A program made the translations under genes and the position numbers. DNA of 64,000 bases from VAZQ01 sp963840535 (lineage in GTDB: Bacteria; Pseudomonadota; Alphaproteobacteria; Rhizobiales; Xanthobacteraceae), in NCBI GenBank assembly GCA_963840535.1, contig CAWIZJ010000067.1, positions 93,134 to 157,133 of the forward strand, in the 5' to 3' direction. Shown here in pieces: positions 37,496 through 46,577 of the stretch (position 1 is its first letter; each line of letters begins with the position of its first letter). The notes beneath the pieces were generated by a model. The model did not search any database, had not been told where the DNA came from, and saw only the letters and a program-made list of their open reading frames with translations.

Positions 37496-37984
37496 TCATG
37501 TGGGCGGCTTCCTCGCCGCGCTCGGCAGCCGCGTGGGCCAACTCACGATTCGGCTCTCGAGGTCGCCATCCTCGACCTCGTCCTCGCCTGCCTTGACGCG
37601 TCCGCGGACCGAGATGCCGGCCTGGTGCACCGAGTCGCGGTCGCCCGAAACCAGGGGATGCCACCAGTAGAGCTCCCGTCCATCGGCCAGGAGGCGATAG
37701 GCACAGGTGGGCGGAAGCCAGACGATTCTATTGATGTTCCGCGGTGTTAGGCGGACACAGTCGTTAACTTTGGCGGTCCGGTTGGGGTAGTCGCGGCAGC
37801 GGCAGCTGTGGCTGTCGAGGAGCCGGCAGCCCACGTCGGTAAAGTAGGTGCGCTTCGAGTCGTCGGCGTCCTCGAGCTTGACCAGACAGCAGCGCCCGCA
37901 CCCGTCGCAGAGGCTTTCCCACTCCGAATCCGTCATTTGCGCCAAAGACTTACGGCGCCAGAAAGGTTCCTCGTCGCGACTCAT
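37496..37984 (-). CDS. YcgN/YkgJ-type cysteine-cluster protein (UPF0260)
   Basis: ATG 37984 (AGGGAC upstream) gives 162 residues and matches the family's usual start (MSRDEEPFWRRKSLAQMTD). The cysteine cluster is obvious: CDGCGRCC near residues 27-34, then Cys residues in VGCRLLDSHSCRCRDYP, and NDCVRLTP. It probably binds zinc or an iron-sulphur cluster. The function is unknown. The last 30 residues are variable. It is a single gene facing away from pbp1A. Confidence 0.88.
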   Translation of the reverse strand: MSRDEEPFWRRKSLAQMTDSEWESLCDGCGRCCLVKLEDADDSKRTYFTDVGCRLLDSHSCRCRDYPNRTAKVNDCVRLTPRNINRIVWLPPTCAYRLLADGRELYWWHPLVSGDRDSVHQAGISVRGRVKAGEDEVEDGDLESRIVSWPTRLPSAARKPPT

Positions 37985-38192
37985 GATGGGTCCCTGCAAG
38001 CGCATCGCCGCACTGCCGATGCAGCCGGCGCAGTTAGCAGGATCATCTCCAAATTGCAGCTGCTTTTCCATTCACCTTGTGGCGATTGCGCCATAGTTTG
38101 GATCCCTCGGATCGGTTAAAATTAACTCAACGGTTGGGTGATCTCACCCCGCCGCTTGAGCGACTTGGCTCCTGCGGAGGCTCTCGAGGACT

Positions 38193-40463
38193 TTGCGCGA
38201 CCTCTTCTTCCGTGACGACGAGAACCGCGACAGTCTCAAGGCGCGACTGCGCCGACTGTTGCTCGACCTCGATTCGCGCATCGACTTCGGCATGTTCGAG
38301 GTCAAGACCTGGGGGCGCGAGCTTTACGAGCGCTACACCGTTTTCATGGACCGGTTCCATGTCGCGGGTTGGCGGCGTTGGTATTTCGTCGAACCGCTGT
38401 CGGAGGGGCTCACGCTCGGTACCGGAGCCCTCGTCATGATGCTGGCGCTGGCGATTCCGGCGTTCCGCGAGACCTCCGACGACGACTGGCTGAAGAAGTC
38501 CGAACTGGCCGTGACCTTCCTCGACCGCTACGGCAACGAGGTCGGCACGCGCGGCATCAAGCACAACGACTCGCTTCGCCTGGAAGAGTTCCCGGACCAC
38601 CTGATCAAGGCGACGCTCGCCACCGAGGATCGCCGCTTCCACGACCACTTCGGCATCGACTTTCCGGGCCTGTTCCGCGCCATGGCCACCAATGCACGCG
38701 CCGGCGTCGTGCTGCAGGGCGGCTCGTCGATCTCCCAGCAATTGGCCAAGAACCTCTTCCTTTCGAACGAGCGCACCATCGAGCGCAAGGTGAAAGAGGC
38801 GTTCCTGGCAATCTGGCTCGAAGTGCGGCTGTCGAAGAACGACATCCTCAAGCTCTACCTCGATCGCGCCTATCTCGGGGGCGGCACCTTCGGTGTCGAC
38901 GCGGCAGCCCAGTACTACTTCAACAAATCGGCGCGCGACGTGAACCTGGCCGAGGCGGCGATGCTCGCCGGCCTGTTCAAGGCGCCATCGAGATTTGCCC
39001 CGCACATCAATCTGCCGGCGGCGCGCGCGCGCGCCAACATCGTTCTCGACAACCTGATCGAGGCCGGGTTCATGACCGAGGGTCAGGTGTTCGGCGCGCG
39101 CCGCAATCCCGCCATCGCAATCGACCGGCGTGACGAGCGTGCGCCCAACTACTACCTCGACTGGGCGTTCGACGAGATGAAGAAGTTGGTCGAGACGCTG
39201 CCGAAATCGGTGCACGAACGCGTCTTCGTGGTGCGGCTTGCGCTCGATGTCGAGATGCAGCGCAACGCCGACAAGGCGCTGGAGAATTCGCTTCGGCAGT
39301 ACGGGCGAGAATATCGCGCCAAGCAGGGCGCCGCGGTGTTGATGGAAGTCGACGGCGCAGTGCGGGCGATGGTCGGCGGGCGCGATTACGGCGAAAGCCA
39401 GTTCAACCGCGCGACCGATGCGTTGCGTCAGCCGGGCTCCTCGTTCAAGCCCTACGTCTATGCCACCGCGCTGATGAACGGCTACAAGCCGACGTCGATC
39501 GTGGTCGACTCGCCCGTATGCATCGGCAACTGGTGCCCGAAGAACTACGGCGGCAGCTTTTCCGGCTCGCAGACGATCACGCAGGCGCTGACGCGCTCGG
39601 TCAACATCATTCCGGTGAAGCTTTCGATCGCGCTCGGCAACGGCAATCCGAAGATCGGCCGCGCCAAGATCAAGGACGTCGCGCGCAAGGCGGGACTGCG
39701 CACTCCGCTGCCCGACACTCCTTCGATGCCGATCGGCGCCGACGAAGTGACCGTGCTCGATCATACCGCCGGCTACAGCATGTTCCCCAACGCCGGCAAG
39801 GCGACGACCGCGCACGCGGTGCTCGAGGTGCGCAACGGCACCGGCGATCTGGTCTGGCGTTGGGACCGCGACGGCAAGAAGCCGGTGCAGGTCATTCCCA
39901 CGCAGGTCGCGCTCGACATGAACATGATGATGAACAAGGTGGTGGAGGAAGGCACCGCCCGACGCGCCATCATCGAGGGCATCAAGGCCGCCGGCAAGAC
40001 CGGCACCACCAACGCCCATCGCGATGCCTGGTTCGTGGGGTATACGGGCAACTTCATAGCCGGTGTCTGGTTCGGCAACGACGACTACAGCCCGATGACC
40101 CAGATGACGGGCGGCTCGCTGCCGGCCATGACGTGGCGCGAGATCATGGTTTTCGCCCACCAGGGGGTGGAGCTCAAGCCCATTCCGGGCCTCAGTCCCG
40201 GGTCGGGTCGCGCGGTCGTGGCGGAAGGCAGGAAGGATGGCGCGTCCGAGATTGCGGCTGGCCGCCCCTCCGCGCTCACCCGGCGCGGAGCGGAGGCACT
40301 GGTGCGGGTGGAGCGGCTGATGGACGACGCCACGCGCGCCCTCGCGGCCCGCGATCGCGATGCCCCGAGCAAGGCCGACGCGCAGGGCGCAGGCGCAGCC
40401 CGCCAGGAGACGTTCGCATCCGCATCCGACCAGCAGCCGGCTGGCCAGACCCGCGGCAATTGA
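38193..40463 (+). CDS. Class A penicillin-binding protein (PBP1A-type)
   Basis: A 756-residue bifunctional peptidoglycan synthase starting at TTG 38193 after GAGG. A cytoplasmic N-terminus is followed by one membrane helix (about 72-90). The GT51 glycosyltransferase domain has catalytic Glu145 in ATEDRRFHDHFGID and QGGSSISQQLAKNLF. The transpeptidase domain has Ser416-x-x-Lys419 (PGSSFKP), a TRSVN motif and KTGTT near residue 600. The tail after about residue 670 is Ala/Arg/Asp-rich and disordered. It polymerises and crosslinks glycan strands in the periplasm. It is followed by the DUF1214/DUF1254 pair. Confidence 0.95.
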   Translation: MRDLFFRDDENRDSLKARLRRLLLDLDSRIDFGMFEVKTWGRELYERYTVFMDRFHVAGWRRWYFVEPLSEGLTLGTGALVMMLALAIPAFRETSDDDWLKKSELAVTFLDRYGNEVGTRGIKHNDSLRLEEFPDHLIKATLATEDRRFHDHFGIDFPGLFRAMATNARAGVVLQGGSSISQQLAKNLFLSNERTIERKVKEAFLAIWLEVRLSKNDILKLYLDRAYLGGGTFGVDAAAQYYFNKSARDVNLAEAAMLAGLFKAPSRFAPHINLPAARARANIVLDNLIEAGFMTEGQVFGARRNPAIAIDRRDERAPNYYLDWAFDEMKKLVETLPKSVHERVFVVRLALDVEMQRNADKALENSLRQYGREYRAKQGAAVLMEVDGAVRAMVGGRDYGESQFNRATDALRQPGSSFKPYVYATALMNGYKPTSIVVDSPVCIGNWCPKNYGGSFSGSQTITQALTRSVNIIPVKLSIALGNGNPKIGRAKIKDVARKAGLRTPLPDTPSMPIGADEVTVLDHTAGYSMFPNAGKATTAHAVLEVRNGTGDLVWRWDRDGKKPVQVIPTQVALDMNMMMNKVVEEGTARRAIIEGIKAAGKTGTTNAHRDAWFVGYTGNFIAGVWFGNDDYSPMTQMTGGSLPAMTWREIMVFAHQGVELKPIPGLSPGSGRAVVAEGRKDGASEIAAGRPSALTRRGAEALVRVERLMDDATRALAARDRDAPSKADAQGAGAARQETFASASDQQPAGQTRGN

Positions 40464-40515
40464 GGACCGGGGCGCGGATCGACCGCTTGCCCCGAGGGGA
40501 TCGATCGGACCAACC

Positions 40516-41094
40516 GTGCGTCTCTTGCTCGGAGCGATTCTCGCACTCGCTGTCGCGGCTTCGGTCGGGCTCGGTTCGACTTGGCTCGCGTTGACGCGCG
40601 GCAGCGCCTATGGGGGCATCACGCTCGGTGCCTGGACGGCGTGGCCGAAAAACGGGACGCCGGGCATCGACCCGTTTGCGCGCGCCATGGTCGCGCGCAC
40701 CGGCGAGCTTCCGGTCGGTTCGGGTGACGGCGTGGCGTTCTACGCGCGCGCCGACGATTCCGGCCAGTCCCTCGACGGGCGCTGCGACGTGCTGCTGAGC
40801 GGGATCACCCCGCAGGCACGCTTCTGGACCATCACCTTGTACGATCCCGAGGGCCGGCTGGTGGCCAATACCATGCAGCGGCAGGGCTTCACGAGTCAGG
40901 AAATCATCCGCAGGTCGGACGGAAGCTTCGAGATCACGGTCGGCCCGCGCGCGCGGCCCGGCAACTGGCTCCCGACCGGAGGCGTGGAGAGGTACCTGCT
41001 GGTGCTGCGGCTCTACGACACGCCGGTCGGTATGGCGACGCGGTCCGGACGCGACGCGCCGATGCCTGCGATCAGCAAGAGGGCCTGCCTGTGA
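40516..41094 (+). CDS. DUF1214 membrane-anchored protein
   Basis: From GTG 40516, 192 residues: an N-terminal membrane helix (LLLGAILALAVAASVGLGSTWLAL) and a periplasmic domain with FWTITLYDPEGRLVANTMQRQGF, FEITVGPRARPGNWLPT and YLLVLRLYDTP, the DUF1214 pattern. Its stop overlaps the next start (GTGA), so the two are co-translated. The paired DUF1214/DUF1254 domains are often fused in other proteins, which supports a complex. The biochemical role is unknown. Confidence 0.82.
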   Translation: MRLLLGAILALAVAASVGLGSTWLALTRGSAYGGITLGAWTAWPKNGTPGIDPFARAMVARTGELPVGSGDGVAFYARADDSGQSLDGRCDVLLSGITPQARFWTITLYDPEGRLVANTMQRQGFTSQEIIRRSDGSFEITVGPRARPGNWLPTGGVERYLLVLRLYDTPVGMATRSGRDAPMPAISKRACL

Positions 41095-41633
41095 TCCGCA
41101 CGGCATTATGGCTCATGGGGGCGGTGCTCCTCGGCGGCATCGTGCATCTCGCCACCGTTCTGCTGCTGCCCAGCATGGCGACCCAGGATGCCTATGCCCG
41201 CGTGTCGGCGATCGCTCCCGTCAACACCGTCATTCCCGTTCCTTCCCCGACGCCGGAGAAGGCGGTGATGCCGTTCATGGATCCCGCTTTCGCGATGTCG
41301 GTGTGCCGCTACGATCTGTCGCGCAGAGCGCTCAAGTTCTCCGTGCCGATCAGCCCGGCCTACACGGCGGTTTCGTTCTATACGCGATCCGATGTGCCCT
41401 ACTACGCCATCAACGATCGCGCCGCCGGCCGCCGGGTGATCGAGCTCGATCTCATGACCACGGCGCAGCGTGCGGAAATGCCCGAGGATCAGGACATCAC
41501 GCCCGCCGATCGGCTGATCGTGACTTCGCCGACGACCACGGGCCTGATCGTGATCAGGGCGCTCGCGCCCGAACCGGCATGGCTCCCGGCGGCGCGCAGT
41601 GCGCTGGCGGCGGCGCAATGCCGCCCGCAGTGA
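41091..41633 (+). CDS. DUF1254 membrane-anchored partner protein
   Basis: A 180-residue protein from GTG 41091. Helix 4-28 anchors it (LWLMGAVLLGGIVHLATVLLLP), then a periplasmic DUF1254-like domain (CRYDLSRRALKFSVPI, YTAVSFYTRSDVPYYAIND, ADRLIVTSPTTTGLIVIRALAPE). Partner of the preceding DUF1214 protein. Function is unknown; the position after PBP1A hints at the envelope. Confidence 0.8.
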   Translation: MIRTALWLMGAVLLGGIVHLATVLLLPSMATQDAYARVSAIAPVNTVIPVPSPTPEKAVMPFMDPAFAMSVCRYDLSRRALKFSVPISPAYTAVSFYTRSDVPYYAINDRAAGRRVIELDLMTTAQRAEMPEDQDITPADRLIVTSPTTTGLIVIRALAPEPAWLPAARSALAAAQCRPQ

Positions 41634-41667
41634 GGCGAAGGCGAGTAACGGAGAGCCGCTGGCGGAC

Positions 41668-41868
41668 CTACGAGCGCGTCGCGCGGCGGCGGCGGCGACG
41701 CGGGCTGCCGCCCGGCGCCGGCGCAACGTCGTCCACCGGCGTATCGATGTATCGCTCGATGCGGATCACCGGAAGGATGATCACGGTTGCCGATTCCGGC
41801 CGGTCGGCGATCGACCGGGCGCTGCGCACCGGCCGCTCCGCCGGCGGAAAACTGATGACCGTGCCCAT
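41668..41868 (-). CDS. Small conserved hypothetical protein
   Basis: A 66-residue minus-strand frame: MGTVISFPPAERPVRSARSI, then ATVIILPVIRIERYIDT and an Arg-rich end. I recall comparable short proteins in Rhizobiales, of unknown role. It has no signal peptide. It lies convergent to the DUF1254 gene, 34 bases from its stop. Confidence 0.5.
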   Translation of the reverse strand: MGTVISFPPAERPVRSARSIADRPESATVIILPVIRIERYIDTPVDDVAPAPGGSPRRRRRRATRS

Positions 41869-41937
41869 ATCGCTTTTTCCCCGCCCTGACGGCCAGACGC
41901 CCCATTCGGCGCTTCCCGCGATTTGAGCCGCGCAAGG

Positions 41938-41952
41938 TTAACGGTCCGCTAA
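41938..41952 (+). promoter_or_regulatory. CtrA-like box upstream of the DUF2336 gene
   Basis: TTAACGGTCCGCTAA fits TTAA-N7-TTAA with one mismatch (CTAA), 50-65 bases upstream of the DUF2336 start. One degenerate match can occur by chance. Confidence 0.35.
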
Positions 41953-42002
41953 CGCGCCGATCATAGGGTATTTCAATTCCCGGGTGTTGCACCGAAGGCG
42001 CA

Positions 42003-43017
42003 GTGACCATGACCAATCCAGCCGCAGCATTCGCCGGCCTGGAGAATCTGCTCGATCTCGGTCACGGGAACGGAATCGACATGCGTCCGACCCTGCTGCG
42101 CGTGCTGACCGATCTCTACCTGCAGCGACCGTCGCATCCGCCCGAGGACGAGCGCTACTTCACCGAGCTCGACGCTCCGGCTCATCGACGCCACCGATGT
42201 TTCCGCGCGCGCCGCGCTCGCCGTGCGGCTGGCGGCCTATCCATCTGCGCCGCGCGCCGTGCTGCTGCGGCTGGCGCGCGATGTCATCGAGGTCGCCGGC
42301 CCGATCCTCGCGCATTCGCGCGCGCTCACGCCCGCCGATCTTGCGGCCATCGCGCGGGAATGCGGCGGGCCGCATGCGAGGATGATCGCGGCAAGGCCGC
42401 CAGCGCGGCGACGGCGCCGGCCGCCACTGCGGCGGAGGAGCGCCCGGCCAGCGCCCAGGCTTGCGAGCTGTCGGAGCTGTTCTACGCAGGCGGGCGCCCC
42501 GGAGCGGCGGCTGATCCTGATCAATCTCGACTACTCGCTGCTGCCGCCATCGCCGCCGCGCTCCGCCATGCAGCGCGCCGACGTCTGGCGGCTGGAATCC
42601 TACGTGCTCCAGCGCAATACGGAGGCGGTCGTGCGCGAGCTCGAGCGCGTGCTCGGTGTCTCGCGCGCGCAGGCGCGACGCATCGTCGACGACGAGCTGG
42701 GCGAGCCGATCGTGGTCGCCGCTCGGGCCATGAACCTGCCCGCCGACGTGCTGCAGCGGATGCTGCTGTTCATGAGCCCTCGCCTGCAGCAGTCGATCGA
42801 TCGCGTCCATGAGCTGGCCGCGTTGCACGCGGAGATCAGCGTCGACGCCGCTCGCCGCCTGGTCGCGATCTGGCGCCATGCCGAACGAGCGCAAGCCACG
42901 CCGGCACGGCAGGAGTCGGTTGCCTGGCGCACGGCGGCGGAGAACGCACGGCGGGCCCTGACCGAGGTGTCGCGCCGTCCGGAGCTGCGGCACACCCTCG
43001 CGCAGCAGGGGCGATGA
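42003..43017 (+). CDS. DUF2336 protein (frameshifted)
   Basis: The start frame reads NPAAAFAGLENLLDLGHGNGIDMRPTLLRVLTDLYLQRPSHPPEDE, the standard N-terminus of alphaproteobacterial DUF2336 proteins. The frame changes near 42175 to give RLIDATDVSARAALAVRLAAYPSAPRAVLLRLARDV, changes again near 42375 (EDDRGKAASAATAPAATAAEERPA to ELSELFY) and once more near 42490 to reach ERRLILINLDYSLLPPSPPR and the helical C-terminus ending 43017. Repaired, it is about 335 residues, cytoplasmic and mostly alpha-helical. Function is unknown. Three small indels in well-preserved sequence suggest assembly error. Confidence 0.78.
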
Positions 43018-43095
43018 CCCGGCCGTCGGCGAGGCGGGAATCGTCGTGCCATCCGCCGCGCGCGAAGTCGTTGATGAGCCCGCGCGCCGGTCTGC

Positions 43096-44268
43096 CTATC
43101 GCACTGCGTTGTACACGGCCGCTCCGGTGATCGCCGGCGCGGTCAGCGTGCCGATGGTGGAGAGCACCTTGCTCACCTCGGTCATCGGTGCGTTGGCGAC
43201 GTAGAGGATGTCCTTGTCCCGCATCACGAACGAACGCGCCAGGAAGTAGGACTTGGCATCGCGCAGGTTCAATCGGTAGACGACCCGGACCGCGCGGTGG
43301 CCCGGCAACGCGATCGCCTCCGGCGAGAAGACCGCGACCAGGGACGCCGGCTCGAACCGCAACAGGAAGACGCCGCTCGCGTCGGCGCGGAAGTCGAGCA
43401 GGCCGCCCGCCCTGGCGACCGCCTGCTCGAGGGTCATGCCGGCCGCATCGAAAGGAATGAGCTCGTTGCGCCCGGTGCCGCCGAAGGCGGTGAACCGCTG
43501 CGGATCGCGCACGACGGTCAGCACGTCCCCGGCTCGCACATAGATGTTCTCGCGCGAATCCGCGAGCAGCGTGTTGAAGGGGATGCTGGCGGTCTTCTGC
43601 TCACGCGTCAGCCGCACGAAGCTTTCGTGGGCGGGGGCGCGAATTCCCCCGGCCGCGGCGACGACATCGAGAATCCGATCTCCCTTGAGGCCGATGGGCA
43701 CCATCATGCCGTTGGTGACCTCGCCGGTCACGGTGATGGTGGTGTTGCGGTTTTGCGTAATCGACACGACGGCCTGAGGTTCGGCCGTCTTGCCCTTGAG
43801 CGACTTGACGATCAGGGCCTCGGCTTCCGCCGGCGTCAGGTTGGCCACGCGTACGCGGCCCGCGTACGGAACCTGGACCGTGCCATCGCGCGCGACGACC
43901 TGCTCCGGGAGCACTCCGGTACGCGAACCGGCTCCGGTCCTGTCGATGCTCGCCGTCGAGAACAGGCCGCTGGAACCGGATTCCCAAAGCGTCACGGTGA
44001 CGGAGTCGCCGATACCGATCCGCATGTCGGGCGGCTTGCGGCCCTCCTGAAACATGCCGTAGAGGGTATGGTTCGGACGGCGGCTGAGGACCGCCACCAC
44101 GCGGTCGTCGATATCAACGACAATGTAACCGTCGACCGCATCCTGATTGGCGACGATCTGATCGCTGGTGGGGCCCGCCGACGGAACCGCCGAACAGCCC
44201 GCCAGCAGCACCGCCAAGCCGCAAAACGCGGCTAACGAACGCACTTTGATGGCGATGCTGCCCGACAC
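43096..44268 (-). CDS. Polysaccharide export outer-membrane lipoprotein (OPX/Wza-KpsD type)
   Basis: A 390-residue lipoprotein (lipobox LLAGC, Cys25). It contains a poly-export domain (IGIGDSVTVTLWES; DGTVQVPYAGRVRVANLTPAEAEALIVKSL) and two SLBB-like domains (TGEVTNGMMVPIGLKGDRILDVVAAAGG; ELIPFDAAGMTLEQAVARAGG). Family members form the outer-membrane channel for capsule or exopolysaccharide. It diverges from the PCP/ABC genes, and together they form a group 2/3-type capsule export machine. Confidence 0.94.
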   Translation of the reverse strand: MSGSIAIKVRSLAAFCGLAVLLAGCSAVPSAGPTSDQIVANQDAVDGYIVVDIDDRVVAVLSRRPNHTLYGMFQEGRKPPDMRIGIGDSVTVTLWESGSSGLFSTASIDRTGAGSRTGVLPEQVVARDGTVQVPYAGRVRVANLTPAEAEALIVKSLKGKTAEPQAVVSITQNRNTTITVTGEVTNGMMVPIGLKGDRILDVVAAAGGIRAPAHESFVRLTREQKTASIPFNTLLADSRENIYVRAGDVLTVVRDPQRFTAFGGTGRNELIPFDAAGMTLEQAVARAGGLLDFRADASGVFLLRFEPASLVAVFSPEAIALPGHRAVRVVYRLNLRDAKSYFLARSFVMRDKDILYVANAPMTEVSKVLSTIGTLTAPAITGAAVYNAVR

Positions 44269-44583
44269 GATCCCCCCTCACCCAACGCCCGCCAACTCCA
44301 AACCCGCTCCCCGGCCGGCCAACGGCGCCTGAAAATTGCCGGTATTCTAATAAGAATTACCATAGGATGAATGATCAAGGCAACTATACCTCAAGATGTA
44401 TCCCGAGGTTTGTCGCAAAGGGAATCCCGCGACGAGCGCGGCATCACGGTTGCGGGTCATGCGCGGGGGATAAGCTGACCGGGAGGCACAGTAGCTGAAT
44501 TGCCGGGTCTGGCGCGCCGATGCCGCAAGGGGAGCATCGAGGCGGGCGAACCGGGGGACCGTGACCGGGCAGAGGGGGGATGC
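44269..44583. promoter_or_regulatory. Divergent promoter region of the capsule export genes
   Basis: About 315 bases between the outward-facing OPX and PCP genes. The middle (about 44335-44400) is clearly AT-rich against a GC-rich background, suiting promoters on both sides. I could not fix -35/-10 boxes or an operator. AGAGGGGGG at 44571-44579 is the ribosome-binding site of the PCP gene. Confidence 0.5.
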
Positions 44584-45783
44584 ATGGTCAAGCACGAACG
44601 ATTTGAAGGTCAGGTGACGATCCGTCGTCTCCCTTCCGGGCAGGCTCCGCCGCCGGCGCCCGCCCCGCTCGCGATCTGGACGCGTGTTGCGGATTTCATC
44701 CGTCGACGCCCCTGGTTTGCGCTCACGGTGATCGCGCCGACCCTCGTCGCCGTGCTCTATTACGGCGTCATCGCCTCCGACATCTACGTGTCCGAGGCCC
44801 AGTTCATCATCCGCAGCACGCACAAGACCAGTACCAACGCGCTCGGCAGCTTCCTGCAGAACGTCGGGCTGGTCCGTTCCCAGGATGACACGTTCTCGGT
44901 TCAAACCTTCATCACGTCGCGCGATGCGGTGCGACAGCTCGAGCAGCGCAACGATCTGCGCGCGGTGCTGGGGCGGCAGGAGGGGGACTTCGTCAACCGC
45001 TTTCCCTCGCTCTTCGGCGGCGACAGGTTCGAGCAGCTCTACAAGAGCTATCAGAGCTTCGTCTCGGTGATCTTCGACAGCACGACCGGTATCAGCACGC
45101 TGCGGGTGCGCGCCTTCCGGGCCGACGATGCCCACGCGATCGCCGGCGCGATCCTCGATTACGGCGAAGCCCTGGTCAATCGACTCAACGATCGTGCCCG
45201 GCAGGACTCCATCGACGTCGCCAAGCGCGAGGTGGCCTCGAGCGAGGAGCGCGTGGCCAGGGCACAGACGGCGCTGACGACCTACCGCTTGCGCACCAGC
45301 ATGCTGGACCCGGCGACGGCATCGAATGCGGCGTTCGAGCTCGTGTCCAAGCTGTCCGCCGAGCTTGCCGCCAGCCAGGCGCAGATCGCCGAGGTGGCGA
45401 AGGCGACGCCCAGCAGTCCGCATATCGCTTCCTTGCGCAACCGCGTCGCGGCGCTGGAAGGCCAGATTGCGGAGGAGCGGCGCAAGATCGTCGGCGACAA
45501 CGACTCCATTGCGCTCAAGATCGCCGAATACGAGCGGCTCGCGCTCGAGCGCCAGTTTTCCGACAAGGCGCTGGCGTCCGCCATCGGCTCGCTGGAGACG
45601 GCGCGGATCGAGGCACAGCACAAGCAGCTCTATCTCGAGCGCGTGGTGGAGCCGAACCGTCCCGATTATGCGCTCTATCCGCGCCGCATCATGTCGATCC
45701 TCATCACCCTCGTCACGTGCCTGATGGTCTACGGGATTGCGTGGCTCATCAGCGCCGGCGTCAGGGAGCATGCCGGCCGATGA
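44584..45783 (+). CDS. Capsule polysaccharide export inner-membrane protein (PCP/KpsE type)
   Basis: ATG 44584, after AGAGGGGGG, gives 399 residues. Transmembrane helices lie at about 45-65 and 365-390, with a long periplasmic coiled-coil region between (about 190-340; ASSEERVARAQTALTTYRLR, QIAEERRKIVGDND). The motif FIIRSTH after helix 1 and the EPNRPDYALYPRR before helix 2 are typical of KpsE/CtrB-like co-polymerases, which link the ABC transporter to the OPX channel. Its stop overlaps the permease start. Confidence 0.93.
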   Translation: MVKHERFEGQVTIRRLPSGQAPPPAPAPLAIWTRVADFIRRRPWFALTVIAPTLVAVLYYGVIASDIYVSEAQFIIRSTHKTSTNALGSFLQNVGLVRSQDDTFSVQTFITSRDAVRQLEQRNDLRAVLGRQEGDFVNRFPSLFGGDRFEQLYKSYQSFVSVIFDSTTGISTLRVRAFRADDAHAIAGAILDYGEALVNRLNDRARQDSIDVAKREVASSEERVARAQTALTTYRLRTSMLDPATASNAAFELVSKLSAELAASQAQIAEVAKATPSSPHIASLRNRVAALEGQIAEERRKIVGDNDSIALKIAEYERLALERQFSDKALASAIGSLETARIEAQHKQLYLERVVEPNRPDYALYPRRIMSILITLVTCLMVYGIAWLISAGVREHAGR

Positions 45784-46577
45784 CCGCCAGCTCGCTCTGG
45801 ATCCCCCTCGCCCGCAGGGCCAACATCGTCGGGGCGCTCACCATGCGCGAGATCCTCACGCGCTACGGCCGCAAGAATATCGGCTTCCTGTGGCTCATCG
45901 GCGAGCCCATCCTGTTCGCCATGGGGATCATCGGCATCCGGTCCCTGATCTATCATGAGCAGGGGCTGGGAACCCACGGCCTTCCGCTCGTCACGTTTCT
46001 GATGACCGGCTACATGCCGTTCATCATGTTCCGCCATATCACTAGCCGGTCCATTCATTGCATCAGGGCGAACCAGCCGCTGCTGTATCATCGCCAGGTG
46101 AAATTGCTCGACGTGTTCGTCGCGCGCTACATCCTCGAGATTGCGGGCGTGATCGCGGCTTTCGCGTTCGGAAGCGCGCTGTTCATTGCCTTTGGTCTCA
46201 TGGAACTCCCGGCCGATCTCCCGCTCGTCTATGCCGGATGGTTCTACGCCATATGGTTCTCGATCGGCTTTGCCCTGGTGGTCGGCCCTGCCAGCGAGCT
46301 GTCCGAGGTGGTCGACAGGATCTACCAGCCGTTCTCGTATTTCCTGGTGGTGCTCAGCGGCTGCTTCTACATGGCCGCCTGGCTGCCGCCGGCGCTGCGC
46401 GAATACGCGCTGTACAATCCCATGCTGCACTTCTTCGAGATGATCCGATACGGCTGGTTCGGCGATCCGGTGCACGCCTACTACGACGTCGGCTATCTCA
46501 CGGGCTGGTGTCTCACGCTCACCTTCGGCGGCCTGATCATGATCTCGTTGACCCGCACGCGCATGGCGATCGAATGA
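45780..46577 (+). CDS. ABC-2 type capsule polysaccharide permease (KpsM type)
   Basis: A 265-residue permease with six predicted helices (for example IGFLWLIGEPILFAMGIIGI and FSYFLVVLSGCFYMAAWLP). The N-terminal REILTRYGRKNIGFLW is the usual cytoplasmic start of KpsM/CtrC proteins. It forms the inner-membrane pore with the downstream ATPase, and overlaps both neighbours by 4 bases. Confidence 0.94.
   Translation: MTASSLWIPLARRANIVGALTMREILTRYGRKNIGFLWLIGEPILFAMGIIGIRSLIYHEQGLGTHGLPLVTFLMTGYMPFIMFRHITSRSIHCIRANQPLLYHRQVKLLDVFVARYILEIAGVIAAFAFGSALFIAFGLMELPADLPLVYAGWFYAIWFSIGFALVVGPASELSEVVDRIYQPFSYFLVVLSGCFYMAAWLPPALREYALYNPMLHFFEMIRYGWFGDPVHAYYDVGYLTGWCLTLTFGGLIMISLTRTRMAIE

Noticed and set aside
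38127..40160. 677-residue minus-strand open frame
   Set aside because: Antisense shadow of the PBP1A gene, whose catalytic motifs are all present on the plus strand.
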